A stretch of DNA of 64,000 bases from Streptomyces sp. MST-110588 (lineage in GTDB: Bacteria > Actinomycetota > Actinomycetes > Streptomycetales > Streptomycetaceae): contig NZ_CP074380.1 of assembly GCF_022695595.1 (NCBI RefSeq), positions 5,772,001 to 5,836,000 of the forward strand, written 5' to 3'. Of the stretch, positions 8,235 to 18,022 are shown in pieces. The notes under the pieces are model-generated. The model was not told where the DNA came from. It searched no databases and was given only the letters and a program-made list of their open reading frames with translations. Position 1 is the first letter of the stretch. Every line of letters starts with the position of its first letter. The translations under genes and the position numbers were made by a program.

Positions 8235-9152
8235 TCAGGACCACGCGTCGGGACTCCACACCGCGTCCATCGCATCGGCCTCTTCTTCCGGCGCCTGCTC
8301 CGGGCACCGCAGTACGGGCTCCCAGAAGCGCGCCAGCCGCCCTGCCGCCTCAGGCAGACGTCCGAAGGGAAGGCCGTCCACGAACGTGGCCGTGTCCCAG
8401 AAGTCGAGCCACTCGGCGGGCGGCGCCGGGAGGCAGGCTGGGGGAGTGCGGCCGTGATCCGCCATCTCGGTCATCAGGTCTTGGCACAGCGCTTTCAGCC
8501 GCAGGGCAGGGAATGCGGGGTGGGCAACGGCGCGGAGCATGTCGGTGAGGTCCTGCCAGCGGGTGTTGACCCGGCCGCCGCTGCGTTGCCTGCTGTAGCG
8601 CACGAGTTTCTCCGCCAGGAACCGGTACCCGGTGACCGACGGCACGGTCACCTCCCCTGTCGGCCCGGGGAAGCCGAGCAACGTGGTGCGCTCCCTGTCC
8701 CTCCCCTCGCCCTCCTGCGCAAGGAGCAGGTTGAGGAGTACGGGCGGCAGCATCTCCGGCCCCCTGATCTCCACCAGCGCCCGGTACACCGTGGGTGAGG
8801 AGCCGGAGCTGAACACCACCGGCTCGTGGCGTGCCACGCACAACGACTCACCGCGTGGTCCGTACGGCAGCGCGTCCTGCATCAGAAGACGCTGCGCCGC
8901 CTTCGCCGGTACGACGAGGTCGAGGTCGTTCGGCAGGCGGGCTGCCGGGCCGATCCAGGCGGACAGCGCCGCGGAACCTTTGACGTACCAGCTATCGGGG
9001 GCGAGCGCCGCGCGGAGGCTGTGCAAAGTGATCGCCATGGCCAGCATCCGGTGGCGGTCCGCGAGGGGCCGGGATTTCCAGCCGGCACCGGGGCCGGAGC
9101 CGAATGCGCCGGGTGAATTCTTCCGCTGTTCACTTGCCTCCGCTGCCTCCAC
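8235..9152 (-). CDS. AbiEii-like nucleotidyltransferase paired with reverse transcriptase
   Basis: A protein of up to 305 residues. GTG at 9152 lies 1 base after the stop of the reverse transcriptase gene and is taken as start; MLAMAITL further in is an alternative. The nucleotidyltransferase core shows KGSAALSAWIG, then LPNDLDLVVP, where GS and DxD are the metal/NTP-binding motif of the pol-beta superfamily. A later EKLVRYSRQRSGGRVNTRWQ..DL.D segment is typical of AbiEii/AbiGii/MenA-type toxins, which transfer nucleotides to tRNA or protein. The close coupling to a reverse transcriptase suggests one functional unit. Whether it acts as toxin, signal synthase or RNA modifier is not known. Confidence 0.65.
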   Translation of the reverse strand: MEAAEASEQRKNSPGAFGSGPGAGWKSRPLADRHRMLAMAITLHSLRAALAPDSWYVKGSAALSAWIGPAARLPNDLDLVVPAKAAQRLLMQDALPYGPRGESLCVARHEPVVFSSGSSPTVYRALVEIRGPEMLPPVLLNLLLAQEGEGRDRERTTLLGFPGPTGEVTVPSVTGYRFLAEKLVRYSRQRSGGRVNTRWQDLTDMLRAVAHPAFPALRLKALCQDLMTEMADHGRTPPACLPAPPAEWLDFWDTATFVDGLPFGRLPEAAGRLARFWEPVLRCPEQAPEEEADAMDAVWSPDAWS

Positions 9153-9153
9153 G

Positions 9154-10392
9154 TCACAACAGCGTAGAGACCTCCGGCATTTGACTGTGGGAAGGGGCAC
9201 CTTGAGCCAGCCAGCGCCGCATACGTGGTGTGGGCGGGCGCATGTGTGGCCGTCCCCGCAACGCGCCCACCCGGCAGGCGAGTTCGCGTAGCGGGACGAA
9301 CTCGGATCGGTCACCGACCTCTGTCAACGCGTCGGGTACGGCGGGAAGGAGTGCCGGGTGTCGCGCCGCAAGGGGCAGCAAGCGGGCGGCGGTGAACGCG
9401 TCGGGCTCCGAAGTGCGCAGCAGTTCCTTCGCGGCTGCTTGCCCGAGCGGCGAGTGGACGGCCCGGTCGAGGTAGTGGACAGCGCGCGGGAGAAGACCAG
9501 GACGATCCCGGACGGCGCCGACGAGTGTCCGGCTGACTGTGTCGACCGGCGGGGTGCGGAACAGCGCGAAGCGCAGATTGCGGACATCGCCGTCGGCCAG
9601 GCCGGAACGCCATACTTCTTCGGGGCGCCCCTCGATGATGTGAGCGGGCCCGGCGAGCACGGAGGCGGCCTTTGTGACGGTGCTCTTCTCCGCCGAGAGA
9701 CGCAGCCCGAGCTGTTGAAGGGTGATCGCCGCGGCAGCGCGGATGTCGTCGGCCTCGTCCTGGTCACGTACGAAAACATGGAGGTCGTCGCCCCAGCGTG
9801 CCCACCGGCCCGGCGCGTAGGACGCCACCGTGTCATCCAGCGGGGCGAGTGCTGCCGTGGCGAGCCGACTGGCCCAGCGGTGCCCTGGCAGCAGTCCGCG
9901 ACCGGCGGCGGTGTGCAGGGCGGTGAGGGCGCCGGCCAGCCGCTCGGTCATCCAGGGCGCACGAACCAGGACGTCCAGCGGGAGGGACCGGCTGAACCGG
10001 TGAACGTCGAGGACGAGCACCAAGGGCAGGTCGGCCCGGGCGGCCAATGCGCGCAGGTGGCGCTGCCGTGCCTGGTAGGCGGGTCGGTACTGCCAGTTCA
10101 GTGAGCGGTAGCTGAACACCTCGGGCCGCGGTACGTGGTCGCTCAGAGCCTGCTCGGTGAGGCGGAGCATGCGGGCACGAGCGGCACAGGAGACGACGGG
10201 AATGACCTCCGCCCGCCGGGCGAGCGGAACCCGTAGGTGGCCGACGCGGAACGGCTCGTCATCAAGCGGTCGGCCGATGGACAGGAGGCGGCGGACGTCG
10301 ACGGCGCCCAGTGCGTCCGGTACGTAGTCCGTGAGCAAGTCCCCGTCGAAGGCCGTGGACAGGGCCTGTGCCGGCGGTGAGTCCTGCGTCAT
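9154..10392 (-). CDS. Reverse transcriptase of an Abi/unknown-group (defence-type) class
   Basis: A 412-residue protein from ATG 10392. RT motifs appear in the right order: motif A LVLDVHRFSRSLPLD with Asp129, motif B GRGLLPGHRWASRLATAA near 164-181, motif C RWGDDLHVF with Asp202-Asp203 (GDD in place of the usual xxDD), and motif D LGLRLSAEKSTV. About 170 helical residues follow, with no maturase, HNH or Cas1 domain. That excludes group II introns and RT-Cas1 fusions and fits Abi-like or unknown-group RTs that act in phage defence. The gene diverges from cas3 over about 83 bp, which leaves little room for a retron msr-msd RNA upstream. It is coupled to the nucleotidyltransferase downstream. 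Confidence 0.75.
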   Translation of the reverse strand: MTQDSPPAQALSTAFDGDLLTDYVPDALGAVDVRRLLSIGRPLDDEPFRVGHLRVPLARRAEVIPVVSCAARARMLRLTEQALSDHVPRPEVFSYRSLNWQYRPAYQARQRHLRALAARADLPLVLVLDVHRFSRSLPLDVLVRAPWMTERLAGALTALHTAAGRGLLPGHRWASRLATAALAPLDDTVASYAPGRWARWGDDLHVFVRDQDEADDIRAAAAITLQQLGLRLSAEKSTVTKAASVLAGPAHIIEGRPEEVWRSGLADGDVRNLRFALFRTPPVDTVSRTLVGAVRDRPGLLPRAVHYLDRAVHSPLGQAAAKELLRTSEPDAFTAARLLPLAARHPALLPAVPDALTEVGDRSEFVPLRELACRVGALRGRPHMRPPTPRMRRWLAQGAPSHSQMPEVSTLL

Positions 10393-10475
10393 GGAGGCAG
10401 AATGGCACACACTGGAGGAGGGGCATCGCGGCGGCCGTCTCATCGCGGTCACAGCGACATCTGCGTGGGGGTGTG

Positions 10476-13385
10476 GTGACCGGAGAAGCCGACGGCCAGC
10501 GGGACGGGGACGTCGAGCGGCAGGTGTGGGCGCTGATCGGCAAGACCGCAGACCACGCGAACGGGACCGATAATTTGCTCGTGTCCCACCTGCTCGATAC
10601 GGCGGCGGTCGCAGAGCGCATCTGGGACGACTTCCTCGCCCGCGCCACCCGCGACATGCTGGACCGGACGGCCGGCGGGGCCGGCAAGGGGCGCGAACTG
10701 CTCATGTGGCTCGCCGGCCTGCACGACCTGGGCAAGGCGACCCCGGCATGGCAGGGCAAATATCCCTCGGCGGCGAAGCGTGTCCGGGAAGCCGGACTCA
10801 CCTGGGACGCGCCGACTGTCAAGAACTACGAGTGGGCGCACGGGCGTGCCGGCGGCTTCCTGCTGAGACGCCTCCTGCCCGAGGAGGGGTGGCCGCCGGA
10901 GCATGTGGAGTGGATCTGGCCGCTGATCGCCGGTCATCACGGCTTCTTCCCGCTGGCCAGTTCGCTCAAGCCACCTCCACCGGCACGTGGCCAGGCCCAG
11001 GGGCGCCAGCAGTGGCCCCTTGTCCAGCGGGCCCTGCTGCGGCTGGTGGGCGAGCTGCTGGAACTGGCTCCGGTGGCCGGGCTGGTGCCTGCCGAAGTTC
11101 CGTCGCGCGCCCTGCAACTGCACCTCGCCGGGCTCATTGCGATGGCTGACCACGTGGCCAGCAGTAGGGGGTACTTTCGCGGTGTCGACGACCCCGCCTT
11201 GGTGACCCTGGACAGGGCGCGTGAGCGTGCTGCTACGGCTTGGACGGCTCTGGGCCTGCGACGCGGCTGGGAAGGTCTCTGCCTGCCTGACGATGAGGTG
11301 TTCGAGCGGCGGTACGGAGAGCCGCTCCGGCCCGTACAGAAACTGGTGGCTGAAACGGCTCGCGCGATGCCCACCGCCGGGATGTTGATCATCGAGGCTC
11401 CCATGGGTGAGGGAAAGACCCGGGCGGGCCTGATCGGTGCGGAGATCCTGGCGGCCCGCTTCGGCTTCGACGGGGTGTTCGTCGGCATGCCGCGCTGGTC
11501 GACGGCCGACCCCATGTTCCGCGACGTCCAGGAGTGGGCCGAGACCACGCAAGCGGGCCTGGGAGCGCAAGTCGCTCTGCTGCACCTGTGGCAGAACTTC
11601 GCTCCCGAGTGGACGGCTTTCCACCACGCGACCGCGGAGCAACGAGCGGCGGCAATCGGCGACTGCAGCGAAGAAAGGGCAGGCCGGCAGGAGGATCACG
11701 CCGACGGGCAGAGCCCCTCCCGCTTTTTCTTCGGCACCGGGCGCGGGCTGATGTGCCCGTTCGTGGTCAGCTCGACCGACGAGTTGCTCTACGCCGCCGC
11801 GCGCAGCAACTGGGCATCGATGCGGATGGCCGGCCTGCTGGGCAAGGTGGTGGTCCTGGACGAGGTGCACGCGACAGACGTCCACGGCTTCCAGTTCCTC
11901 CAGGAGGCACTGCGCTGGCTCGGGCAGGCTTGTGTGCCGGTGGTGCTCCTGTCGGCGACGCTGGCCGCCGGACAGCGCCGGCAGATCGCGGACGCCTACC
12001 TGGCGGGGGCGACCGGCGAAGCGGGGTACGAGGGCGGGGCGATGCCCGAGCCGCAGGACGACACGATGCCCGGTCCACGGCGCGGCCGTGCCCGCGTCAC
12101 GACGGTGTGCATGCCGCCTGCCGCTGGGGCGCCCCCCGTCACATCGGCACGGGGCTGCCTGAGCATGCGCCCCGAACGGGTGTACACCATCGACGTTTTC
12201 CCCGAGGACGTGACCCGCCCTGATACCGAGGCCGCCGACCCGGCTCTCGTCGGACGGCTCGTGGAGGACCTGTCGGACGGTGGCTGCGCGCTGGTCGTAC
12301 GGGAGACGACGCTGCGCGCCCAGAACCTTTACCGGTCGTTACGAGACCGTTTCGGCCCGGACGGCGTCGTTCTGCTGCACGAGCAGATGACCGCCCGGGA
12401 CCGTGCACTGCGCACGGACATGTGCCTGCGTGTCCTCTCCCCGCGTGGCGGTGGCGACAGGCCGCACCGGCTGGTGGTGGTCGCCACGAGAGTCGCGGAG
12501 CAGTCCTTCGACGTGGATGTCGACCTGCTGGTCACGGACCTGGCCCCGGTCGATCTGCTGCTGCAGAGGACCGGCCGGCTGCACCGGAACCCTCACCGCG
12601 GGCGTCCGGCGCGGCTGCGTACGCCTCGCGTACTGATCACGGGCATGACCATCGATGCGACGTCGCCGAGCGGGACGAGTGACTCTTCCGGCGTCCCCCG
12701 GTTCCAACACGACTGTGAGCAGCGGTACGGCCACTATCCGCTTTTGAACGCCGCTCATCTGGTCCTGACAGCAGCTCGTGGCGCGGGTGTGCCCTGGTCG
12801 CTGCCCAGCCGGATCCCGGACCTGGTGGCGATGGGGTACGACGACTCGACGGAGCTCCCTCAGGCATGGCGGGAGGCGGCAGAAGCCGCACGGCGGGAGT
12901 GGCAGGACATACGGGACAGTCGAGCCGACCAAGCGCGCTGCCTCCTGCTGTCCCGGCGCGGCAGCGGCGAGGGCGGCACCCTGGCAGGTCTGCACTACGT
13001 GGCGGCTCCCGTTCTCCGCGGTGGCCGAGGACTGTCGGCGCTGGTGCGCGGCGAGCAGCCGTCGGCCGAGGCTGTGGTGGTGGTCCAGGAGGGCGGCGCC
13101 TACAGGATGCTGTCGGGCACTCCGCTGGATGATCGTGAGGGCCTGTCCGATGCGCTCATCGACGAGCTTCTCACCCACACGCTGGAACTTCCCGGGAAGT
13201 ACGTACCCATGGACCCGGTCACACTGAACCCGTTGCCCCAGTGGGAGAAGCACAAGAGCGGCCGGTTCGGCGGCCGTGTGGCACTGGTGCTGGACACGCA
13301 GTACCGCGTGGTGCTGGCAGGTCGCCGCCTGCGGTACGACACCGAACTGGGTCTGGTGGACGAGGGGGGCGCGGACGGTCCGTAG
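10476..13385 (+). CDS. cas3: CRISPR-associated helicase/nuclease Cas3 (type I-E)
   Basis: A 969-residue protein if GTG 10476 is used; GTG 10473 is equally possible. The HD nuclease domain is at the N-terminus: SHLLDTA (His38), LHDLGK (His83-Asp84), WAHGRAGG, AGHHGF and MADH supply the metal ligands. The superfamily 2 helicase has Walker A EAPMGEGKT near 307-315, box II DEVH near 461, LLSATL as motif III, and QRTGRLHRN as motif VI. Cas3 is recruited by Cascade to unwind and degrade target DNA. The gene stands about 100 bp before cas8e and reads away from the reverse transcriptase. All catalytic motifs look intact. Confidence 0.95.
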   Translation: MTGEADGQRDGDVERQVWALIGKTADHANGTDNLLVSHLLDTAAVAERIWDDFLARATRDMLDRTAGGAGKGRELLMWLAGLHDLGKATPAWQGKYPSAAKRVREAGLTWDAPTVKNYEWAHGRAGGFLLRRLLPEEGWPPEHVEWIWPLIAGHHGFFPLASSLKPPPPARGQAQGRQQWPLVQRALLRLVGELLELAPVAGLVPAEVPSRALQLHLAGLIAMADHVASSRGYFRGVDDPALVTLDRARERAATAWTALGLRRGWEGLCLPDDEVFERRYGEPLRPVQKLVAETARAMPTAGMLIIEAPMGEGKTRAGLIGAEILAARFGFDGVFVGMPRWSTADPMFRDVQEWAETTQAGLGAQVALLHLWQNFAPEWTAFHHATAEQRAAAIGDCSEERAGRQEDHADGQSPSRFFFGTGRGLMCPFVVSSTDELLYAAARSNWASMRMAGLLGKVVVLDEVHATDVHGFQFLQEALRWLGQACVPVVLLSATLAAGQRRQIADAYLAGATGEAGYEGGAMPEPQDDTMPGPRRGRARVTTVCMPPAAGAPPVTSARGCLSMRPERVYTIDVFPEDVTRPDTEAADPALVGRLVEDLSDGGCALVVRETTLRAQNLYRSLRDRFGPDGVVLLHEQMTARDRALRTDMCLRVLSPRGGGDRPHRLVVVATRVAEQSFDVDVDLLVTDLAPVDLLLQRTGRLHRNPHRGRPARLRTPRVLITGMTIDATSPSGTSDSSGVPRFQHDCEQRYGHYPLLNAAHLVLTAARGAGVPWSLPSRIPDLVAMGYDDSTELPQAWREAAEAARREWQDIRDSRADQARCLLLSRRGSGEGGTLAGLHYVAAPVLRGGRGLSALVRGEQPSAEAVVVVQEGGAYRMLSGTPLDDREGLSDALIDELLTHTLELPGKYVPMDPVTLNPLPQWEKHKSGRFGGRVALVLDTQYRVVLAGRRLRYDTELGLVDEGGADGP

Positions 13386-13489
13386 GTCCGGTGAAATGGC
13401 TCGTTCGCCTTCGGTGTGTGATGCAGGTGTGGAAAGCTGGCTTCGCACCGCAGTTCGGGTAGGGGCGACCGTGTCGAGGGGGATGCGCG

Positions 13490-15271
13490 TTGTGGAATCT
13501 GCTGGATGAGCCGTGGCTGCCTGTGCGCAGACGCCCGGACGCCAAGCAGGCCGGGAACCACCTTTCCGCCCGCCCGTCCGAGATCGGCGTCCGCGAGCTG
13601 TTGCTCGATGCCGGCCTCTACGCCGAGCTCTTGGTGGAGCTGCCGACACAGCGGCCGGCCATTTACCGGCAGTTACTGCTGCCCCTGATCGTGGATGCCC
13701 TCGGCTTTCCCGAGGACGCGACCGCATGGGGGCGCATGTTCACCGCCGGTCACTTCAGTGCGGCGCAGCGAGAGCGTCTGACCGCCTATCTCGACGCCCA
13801 CCACCACCTCTTCGACCTCTTCTCTCCCGATGACCCTTTCGCCCAGGTCGCCGGTCTCAGCACCTCCGGTGACGCCACCAAGAGCGCAGCCGTACTCGTC
13901 GCCACCGCGGCCCTGGGGAACAACGTGCCGCTGTTCTCCTCCCGTACCGAGGCCGACCCTTTGGAGCTGTCCCCGGCACAGGCCGCGCGCTGGCTGTTGC
14001 ACGTCCACTGCTGGGACACCGGTGCGATCAAGACAGGAGCGAGCGGCGACCCGAACGTGAAGGCGGGGAAGACCACAGGCAACCCCGTCGGGCCCCTCGG
14101 TCAGCTCGGGGTCGTCATGCCTGTGGGCACGACGGTGTACGAGACCCTCCTGCTCAACATCCCGTACGGCAGGGAGCCCGACAAGAACGATCTCCCGCAG
14201 TGGCAGCGCCGGGCCAAGGAAGGGGACGTGGCGAAGACGCTCTCCTGCGCGACGCCCGCCTGGACCACCCGGGCCGCCCGGGGCCTGCTCGACGTGTGGA
14301 CCTGGCAGGCGCGACGCGTACGCCTCGTCCCCGAAACGAGCTCCAAAGGGGAACTGCACGTCTCCCGGGCCATCGTCGCCGGCGGCGACCGGCTGCTCCT
14401 CGACATGGATCACGAGCCCCATACGGCCTGGCATGTCGACAGCGCGAGCACCCGGGCCCGACAGTCCGCGGAGCGTGGAAAGCGGAAGGAGCAAGAGAGT
14501 CATTTCCGACCCGTACGGCACCGGACGGGTCGGGCGGCCTGGCGCGGACTCGATGCCCTGCTGGCCGTGGGCAAGTCCACCGTCGAGGAGCACGCCGAAG
14601 AGAAGACCGACGGCTTTCACACCAGCATTCTGTTGAGCCAGCTCGTCGAAGTCAACGACTACCTGCCCGGGGATTACGGCGCCCAGGTGGAACTGACCGG
14701 CATCCGCTACGGGAAGAAGCTCGGCAACATCGAAGACGTCTACCACGACGAGATTCCGCTGCCGCTCACCGCGCTGCGGCCGGACAGCGACGTCCGCGGC
14801 GCTCTCCTCGGCGTCGTGGAACAGGCCGAAGAGCTCGCCATGGCCGTCAATGTCCTCGCCGCCGAACTGCGCCGTGCGGTCGGGGCACCGCCGCCGCCTC
14901 CCGGTACCTGGCAGTACCCGGGCGAGACGCTGCTGCACGCCCTCGACCCACTGGTACGGCGGCTCCTGATCGGACTGCGTGAAGTAGGGGAAGAGGACTT
15001 CGACCGTATGGAGGAGGGCCTGCTCGCATGGGAGGAACGGGCCTACCGGGAGGCTTGGAGGATCGCCGACGACCTGCTCTCGGCCAACGACGCGGCATCC
15101 GCCTTCACCGGCCGGGAGGTCAAGGGCAAAGAAGGACAGACCCGGATGGCGCGTGAGAGCACCGCCGAGGCATTTTTCAGGGCCAACCTCCGCAAGATCC
15201 TTTTCCGCCGGGCCGCCCGCCATCAGGCGCAGACGTCCCCGCCCGCAGACCCGCTGACCACGGAGGGATGA
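13490..15271 (+). CDS. cas8e: Cascade large subunit Cas8e/Cse1
   Basis: A 593-residue protein. The start is the TTG at 13490, preceded by GAGGGGG 7 bases upstream, and gives MWNLLDEPWLPV, the hallmark N-terminus of Cse1. Also visible are the DPFAQVAGL and NNVPLFSS segments, and a loop with TGNPVGPLGQLGVVMPVG. Cse1 recognises the PAM and recruits Cas3. It is about 90 residues longer than the E. coli protein, with an acidic C-terminal four-helix region. The stop overlaps the cse2 start by 4 bases. Confidence 0.95.
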   Translation: MWNLLDEPWLPVRRRPDAKQAGNHLSARPSEIGVRELLLDAGLYAELLVELPTQRPAIYRQLLLPLIVDALGFPEDATAWGRMFTAGHFSAAQRERLTAYLDAHHHLFDLFSPDDPFAQVAGLSTSGDATKSAAVLVATAALGNNVPLFSSRTEADPLELSPAQAARWLLHVHCWDTGAIKTGASGDPNVKAGKTTGNPVGPLGQLGVVMPVGTTVYETLLLNIPYGREPDKNDLPQWQRRAKEGDVAKTLSCATPAWTTRAARGLLDVWTWQARRVRLVPETSSKGELHVSRAIVAGGDRLLLDMDHEPHTAWHVDSASTRARQSAERGKRKEQESHFRPVRHRTGRAAWRGLDALLAVGKSTVEEHAEEKTDGFHTSILLSQLVEVNDYLPGDYGAQVELTGIRYGKKLGNIEDVYHDEIPLPLTALRPDSDVRGALLGVVEQAEELAMAVNVLAAELRRAVGAPPPPPGTWQYPGETLLHALDPLVRRLLIGLREVGEEDFDRMEEGLLAWEERAYREAWRIADDLLSANDAASAFTGREVKGKEGQTRMARESTAEAFFRANLRKILFRRAARHQAQTSPPADPLTTEG

Positions 15272-15930
15272 CCACCGTGACCAAACCTCCGCCCCCCGGG
15301 CCGGAGAAACCCGAACCGCCCCGAGTGCCGTATTGGCACCGCTACCTCAAGGCCGACGGCAACTGGGTTCCGTCGGTGGGAGGTAACGGTCCGCCCGGCG
15401 AGGAACTCGCGGATCTGCGGTCAGGGCTCGGCCAGCCGACCGGTTCGGTGATGGCGCTGTGGCCGTACTACGCCACGGAAACGGACGGTGAGCTCACGCC
15501 CGAGCTCCACGCGGAGCACGGCGCGGTGACCCTCTACGGTCTTCATCAGCAGGGCCAGAAGAGCCCCATGCATCGCAAGCACGTCAATCCGGGGCAGGCA
15601 CTGCGTCGGCTGCGCGACAGTGAGAAGTTCCTCGAAACCGCCCTGGACCGCAGAGTCCAGGCCGCAGCGACCACCACCTCCGTCCCGGCCCTGCTCTACC
15701 GTCTCCGCGGCCTGGTCACCCAACTGCGTGGGCAAGCCATACCGCTGGACTACGACCTGCTCATGCATGACCTGATCATGTGGGCGGACCCGGAGTCACG
15801 GAAGTGGGTGCGCAGCCGATGGGGCCTGAACTACTACGCACGCGGCGGCAAGGGAAGCACCGACAATCGCGAGGGCGCGACAGTGGGCGAGGCGGCTCAG
15901 GACGCCTCTGCCGTGCCGCCCGGAAACTGA
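15268..15930 (+). CDS. cse2: Cascade small subunit Cse2 (Cas11e)
   Basis: A 220-residue, mostly helical and basic protein, ATG overlapping the cas8e stop (ATGA). It has the family's N-terminal YWHRYL..., then GxxxADLRSGLG and a basic RKHVNPGQALRRLRDSEKF helix. Cse2 forms a dimer along the Cascade belly and stabilises the R-loop. The C-terminal about 30 residues are a disordered tail. An 80-base gap separates it from cas7e. Confidence 0.9.
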   Translation: MTTVTKPPPPGPEKPEPPRVPYWHRYLKADGNWVPSVGGNGPPGEELADLRSGLGQPTGSVMALWPYYATETDGELTPELHAEHGAVTLYGLHQQGQKSPMHRKHVNPGQALRRLRDSEKFLETALDRRVQAAATTTSVPALLYRLRGLVTQLRGQAIPLDYDLLMHDLIMWADPESRKWVRSRWGLNYYARGGKGSTDNREGATVGEAAQDASAVPPGN

Positions 15931-16009
15931 CCACCCCGTTGCCTCACCACCCCATCACCCCAGCACCCTGCCACCCCCACCCCGACCGTCCGACCCGACC
16001 GGAGCACCT

Positions 16010-17158
16010 GTGACGCTTCTCCCGCCCCGCCTGTACGTCGACGTACACATCCTGCAGACCGTGCCTCCGGCCAATCTCAACCGTGATGACCAGGGCAACC
16101 CCAAGGAGGCCTACTACGGGGGCACGCGCCGTTCGCGGGTCTCCTCGCAAGCGTGGAAGCGCGCCACCCGGATGCACTTCACCGAGTACATGCCCGCGGA
16201 TGACCTCGCGACCCGCACGCGCCGGGTCGCGAGCGATCTGACCTGCGCTCTGAGGACACGTACCGGACTGGAGGAGGAACCCGCGAGCAGGCTGGCGGAC
16301 GCCTTGCTGGCGCCACTGAAGATCAGCGCGGGCCGGAAGAGGGGCGACACCGCCTACCTGCTCTTCTACGGACGCCGTCAGCTCGACAACGTCGTCGGCC
16401 TTGTGGGTGATCGTGCCGCAGAACTCGCCGCCCTCGACGACAAGGATTTGCAGGCAGAGGTCGAACAATTAGCGGTGGAGGAACAGTTCAGCACCGGACA
16501 CCCCCTGGACGTGGCACTCTTCGGCCGCATGGTGGCCGACATCGCCGCGCTGCGTGTCGACGCCGCGGTCCAGGTCGCCCACGCCCTCTCCACCCATGCC
16601 GTATCCCTGGAGTTCGACTACTTCACCGCCGTCGACGACCTTGTCGAGGAAGAACGGGAAACCGGAGCCGGAATGATCGGCAGCATCGGCTTCAACTCCG
16701 CGACGCTTTACCGGTACGCCACCGTGAGTCTCCAGCAACTCCGTGAGAATCTCGGTAACGACGCCGCCGCCGTCGACGGGACCCGCAAGTTCCTCACCTC
16801 CTTCGCCCGCTCCGTGCCCAGCGGATACCGCAACTCCTTCGCACACCAGACGCTGCCCAGCCTGGTGTCGGTCGTCGTACGGTCCGACCAGCCGGTCAAC
16901 CTCGTCACCGCGTACGAGAAACCCGTCGCCCCCTCCGCCGGAATCGCCGCGGAATCGGCCCGATGTCTTGCCGAAGAGCACCGCACCGCCGTCGACGGGT
17001 GGGGCGAGGCGCCTGCCTTCAGCGCGGTCTGTCACGCTTTCCGGGACGAGACGGCGCAGTGCCTGGAAGAGGCGTTCGGACCTGCTGTCACCTTCCCGGA
17101 ACTGCTCAACGGCCTGGACGAGTACCTGTCCAGCGCGATCGCCGAGGCGGGTCGATGA
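16010..17158 (+). CDS. cas7e: Cascade backbone subunit Cas7e (Cse4/CasC)
   Basis: A 382-residue protein beginning (after the GTG start) with LYVDVHILQTVPPANLNRDD, followed by SRVSSQAWKRATR, the signature of Cas7e, a RAMP-like RRM fold. Six copies bind the crRNA spacer in Cascade. A later SIGFNSATLYRYATVSLQQL segment is also diagnostic. Its stop overlaps the cas5e start (ATGA). The length is close to actinobacterial homologues. Confidence 0.95.
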   Translation: MTLLPPRLYVDVHILQTVPPANLNRDDQGNPKEAYYGGTRRSRVSSQAWKRATRMHFTEYMPADDLATRTRRVASDLTCALRTRTGLEEEPASRLADALLAPLKISAGRKRGDTAYLLFYGRRQLDNVVGLVGDRAAELAALDDKDLQAEVEQLAVEEQFSTGHPLDVALFGRMVADIAALRVDAAVQVAHALSTHAVSLEFDYFTAVDDLVEEERETGAGMIGSIGFNSATLYRYATVSLQQLRENLGNDAAAVDGTRKFLTSFARSVPSGYRNSFAHQTLPSLVSVVVRSDQPVNLVTAYEKPVAPSAGIAAESARCLAEEHRTAVDGWGEAPAFSAVCHAFRDETAQCLEEAFGPAVTFPELLNGLDEYLSSAIAEAGR

Positions 17159-18018
17159 GTCCCGCCGCATCGGACGTGCCGGACCGCGCGGGGCCCGGCG
17201 ACCGTGCCGTCCTGGTGCTGCGGCTGGCCGCGCCCCTCCAGTCCTGGGGCGCTCAAGGGGCCTTCAACGTACGGGACACCAGGCCCGAACCCACCAAGTC
17301 CGGCGTCACCGGGCTCCTCGCGGCGGCTTTGGGCCTTCCCCGTGGAGCGCCACTGGACGAGCTGCTCGCCCTGCGCATGGGGGTGCGGGCCGATGTCCCG
17401 GGCACCCTGCTGCGGGATTACCACGCCGTCAGCGACTTCCGTGGCCATCCGTTGCCCCAGGCCGGTGTTTCGGCCAAGGGCGTCCAGAAGCCCACCGCAC
17501 CCGCCAAGTACACCCACGTCACATCGCGCTACTACCTCCAGGACGCACTGTTCGTCGCGGCCCTGGAAGGCCCGCCCGAGCTACTGAACCGGCTCGTCGC
17601 GGCTCTCCGGGCACCGCACTTCTTTCTCGCCCTCGGCCGCCGATCGTGCCCGCCCACCCAGCCCCTCGTCCTCGGCATCGAGAACGGAGACCTGGAGAGC
17701 GTGCTGCGCGGATTGCCCTGGCAGGCGTCGGAGCGGGCGAAGAACAGCTACGCCCGCAAGCTGGGGCGCCGACGCGGCCTCGACGGTCCCTTCCGCCCCG
17801 CGACGGTGCCGTGCTCGGTGACGCTGGAGCACGCTGACGGTGATGACGTGCTGCAGGACGTACCGCTCACCTTCGATCCGCACGACCGCGCGTTCCTGGG
17901 ACGCCGGGTACGCCAGGAATGGCTGCGTGTACACACCGGCTTCTCCGACCCCGACGCCGCCACGGAAATCGAGGCGGACCAGGACATACACGACCCCTTC
18001 GAACTCCTGGGCCGGTGA
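17155..18018 (+). CDS. cas5e: Cascade subunit Cas5e (CasD)
   Basis: A 287-residue protein. After about 15 extra N-terminal residues it shows VLVLRLAAPLQSWGAQGAF and EPTKSGVTGLLAAALG, the typical RAMP beginning and KSGV...LLAAALG helix of Cas5e. It holds the 5' handle of the crRNA. ATG 17155 overlaps the cas7e stop. The internal DYHAVSDFRGHPLPQAG loop is the family's thumb-like region. Confidence 0.93.
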   Translation: MSPAASDVPDRAGPGDRAVLVLRLAAPLQSWGAQGAFNVRDTRPEPTKSGVTGLLAAALGLPRGAPLDELLALRMGVRADVPGTLLRDYHAVSDFRGHPLPQAGVSAKGVQKPTAPAKYTHVTSRYYLQDALFVAALEGPPELLNRLVAALRAPHFFLALGRRSCPPTQPLVLGIENGDLESVLRGLPWQASERAKNSYARKLGRRRGLDGPFRPATVPCSVTLEHADGDDVLQDVPLTFDPHDRAFLGRRVRQEWLRVHTGFSDPDAATEIEADQDIHDPFELLGR

Positions 18019-18022
18019 GCGC

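Noticed and set aside
10393..10475. Retron msr-msd RNA upstream of the reverse transcriptase
   Set aside because: Only 83 bases separate the RT start from cas3, and no inverted repeats typical of msr-msd are seen.
13673..15223. A 516-codon minus-strand frame opposite cas8e
   Set aside because: Shadow of cas8e; no motif, and cas8e has its family N-terminus and operon overlap.
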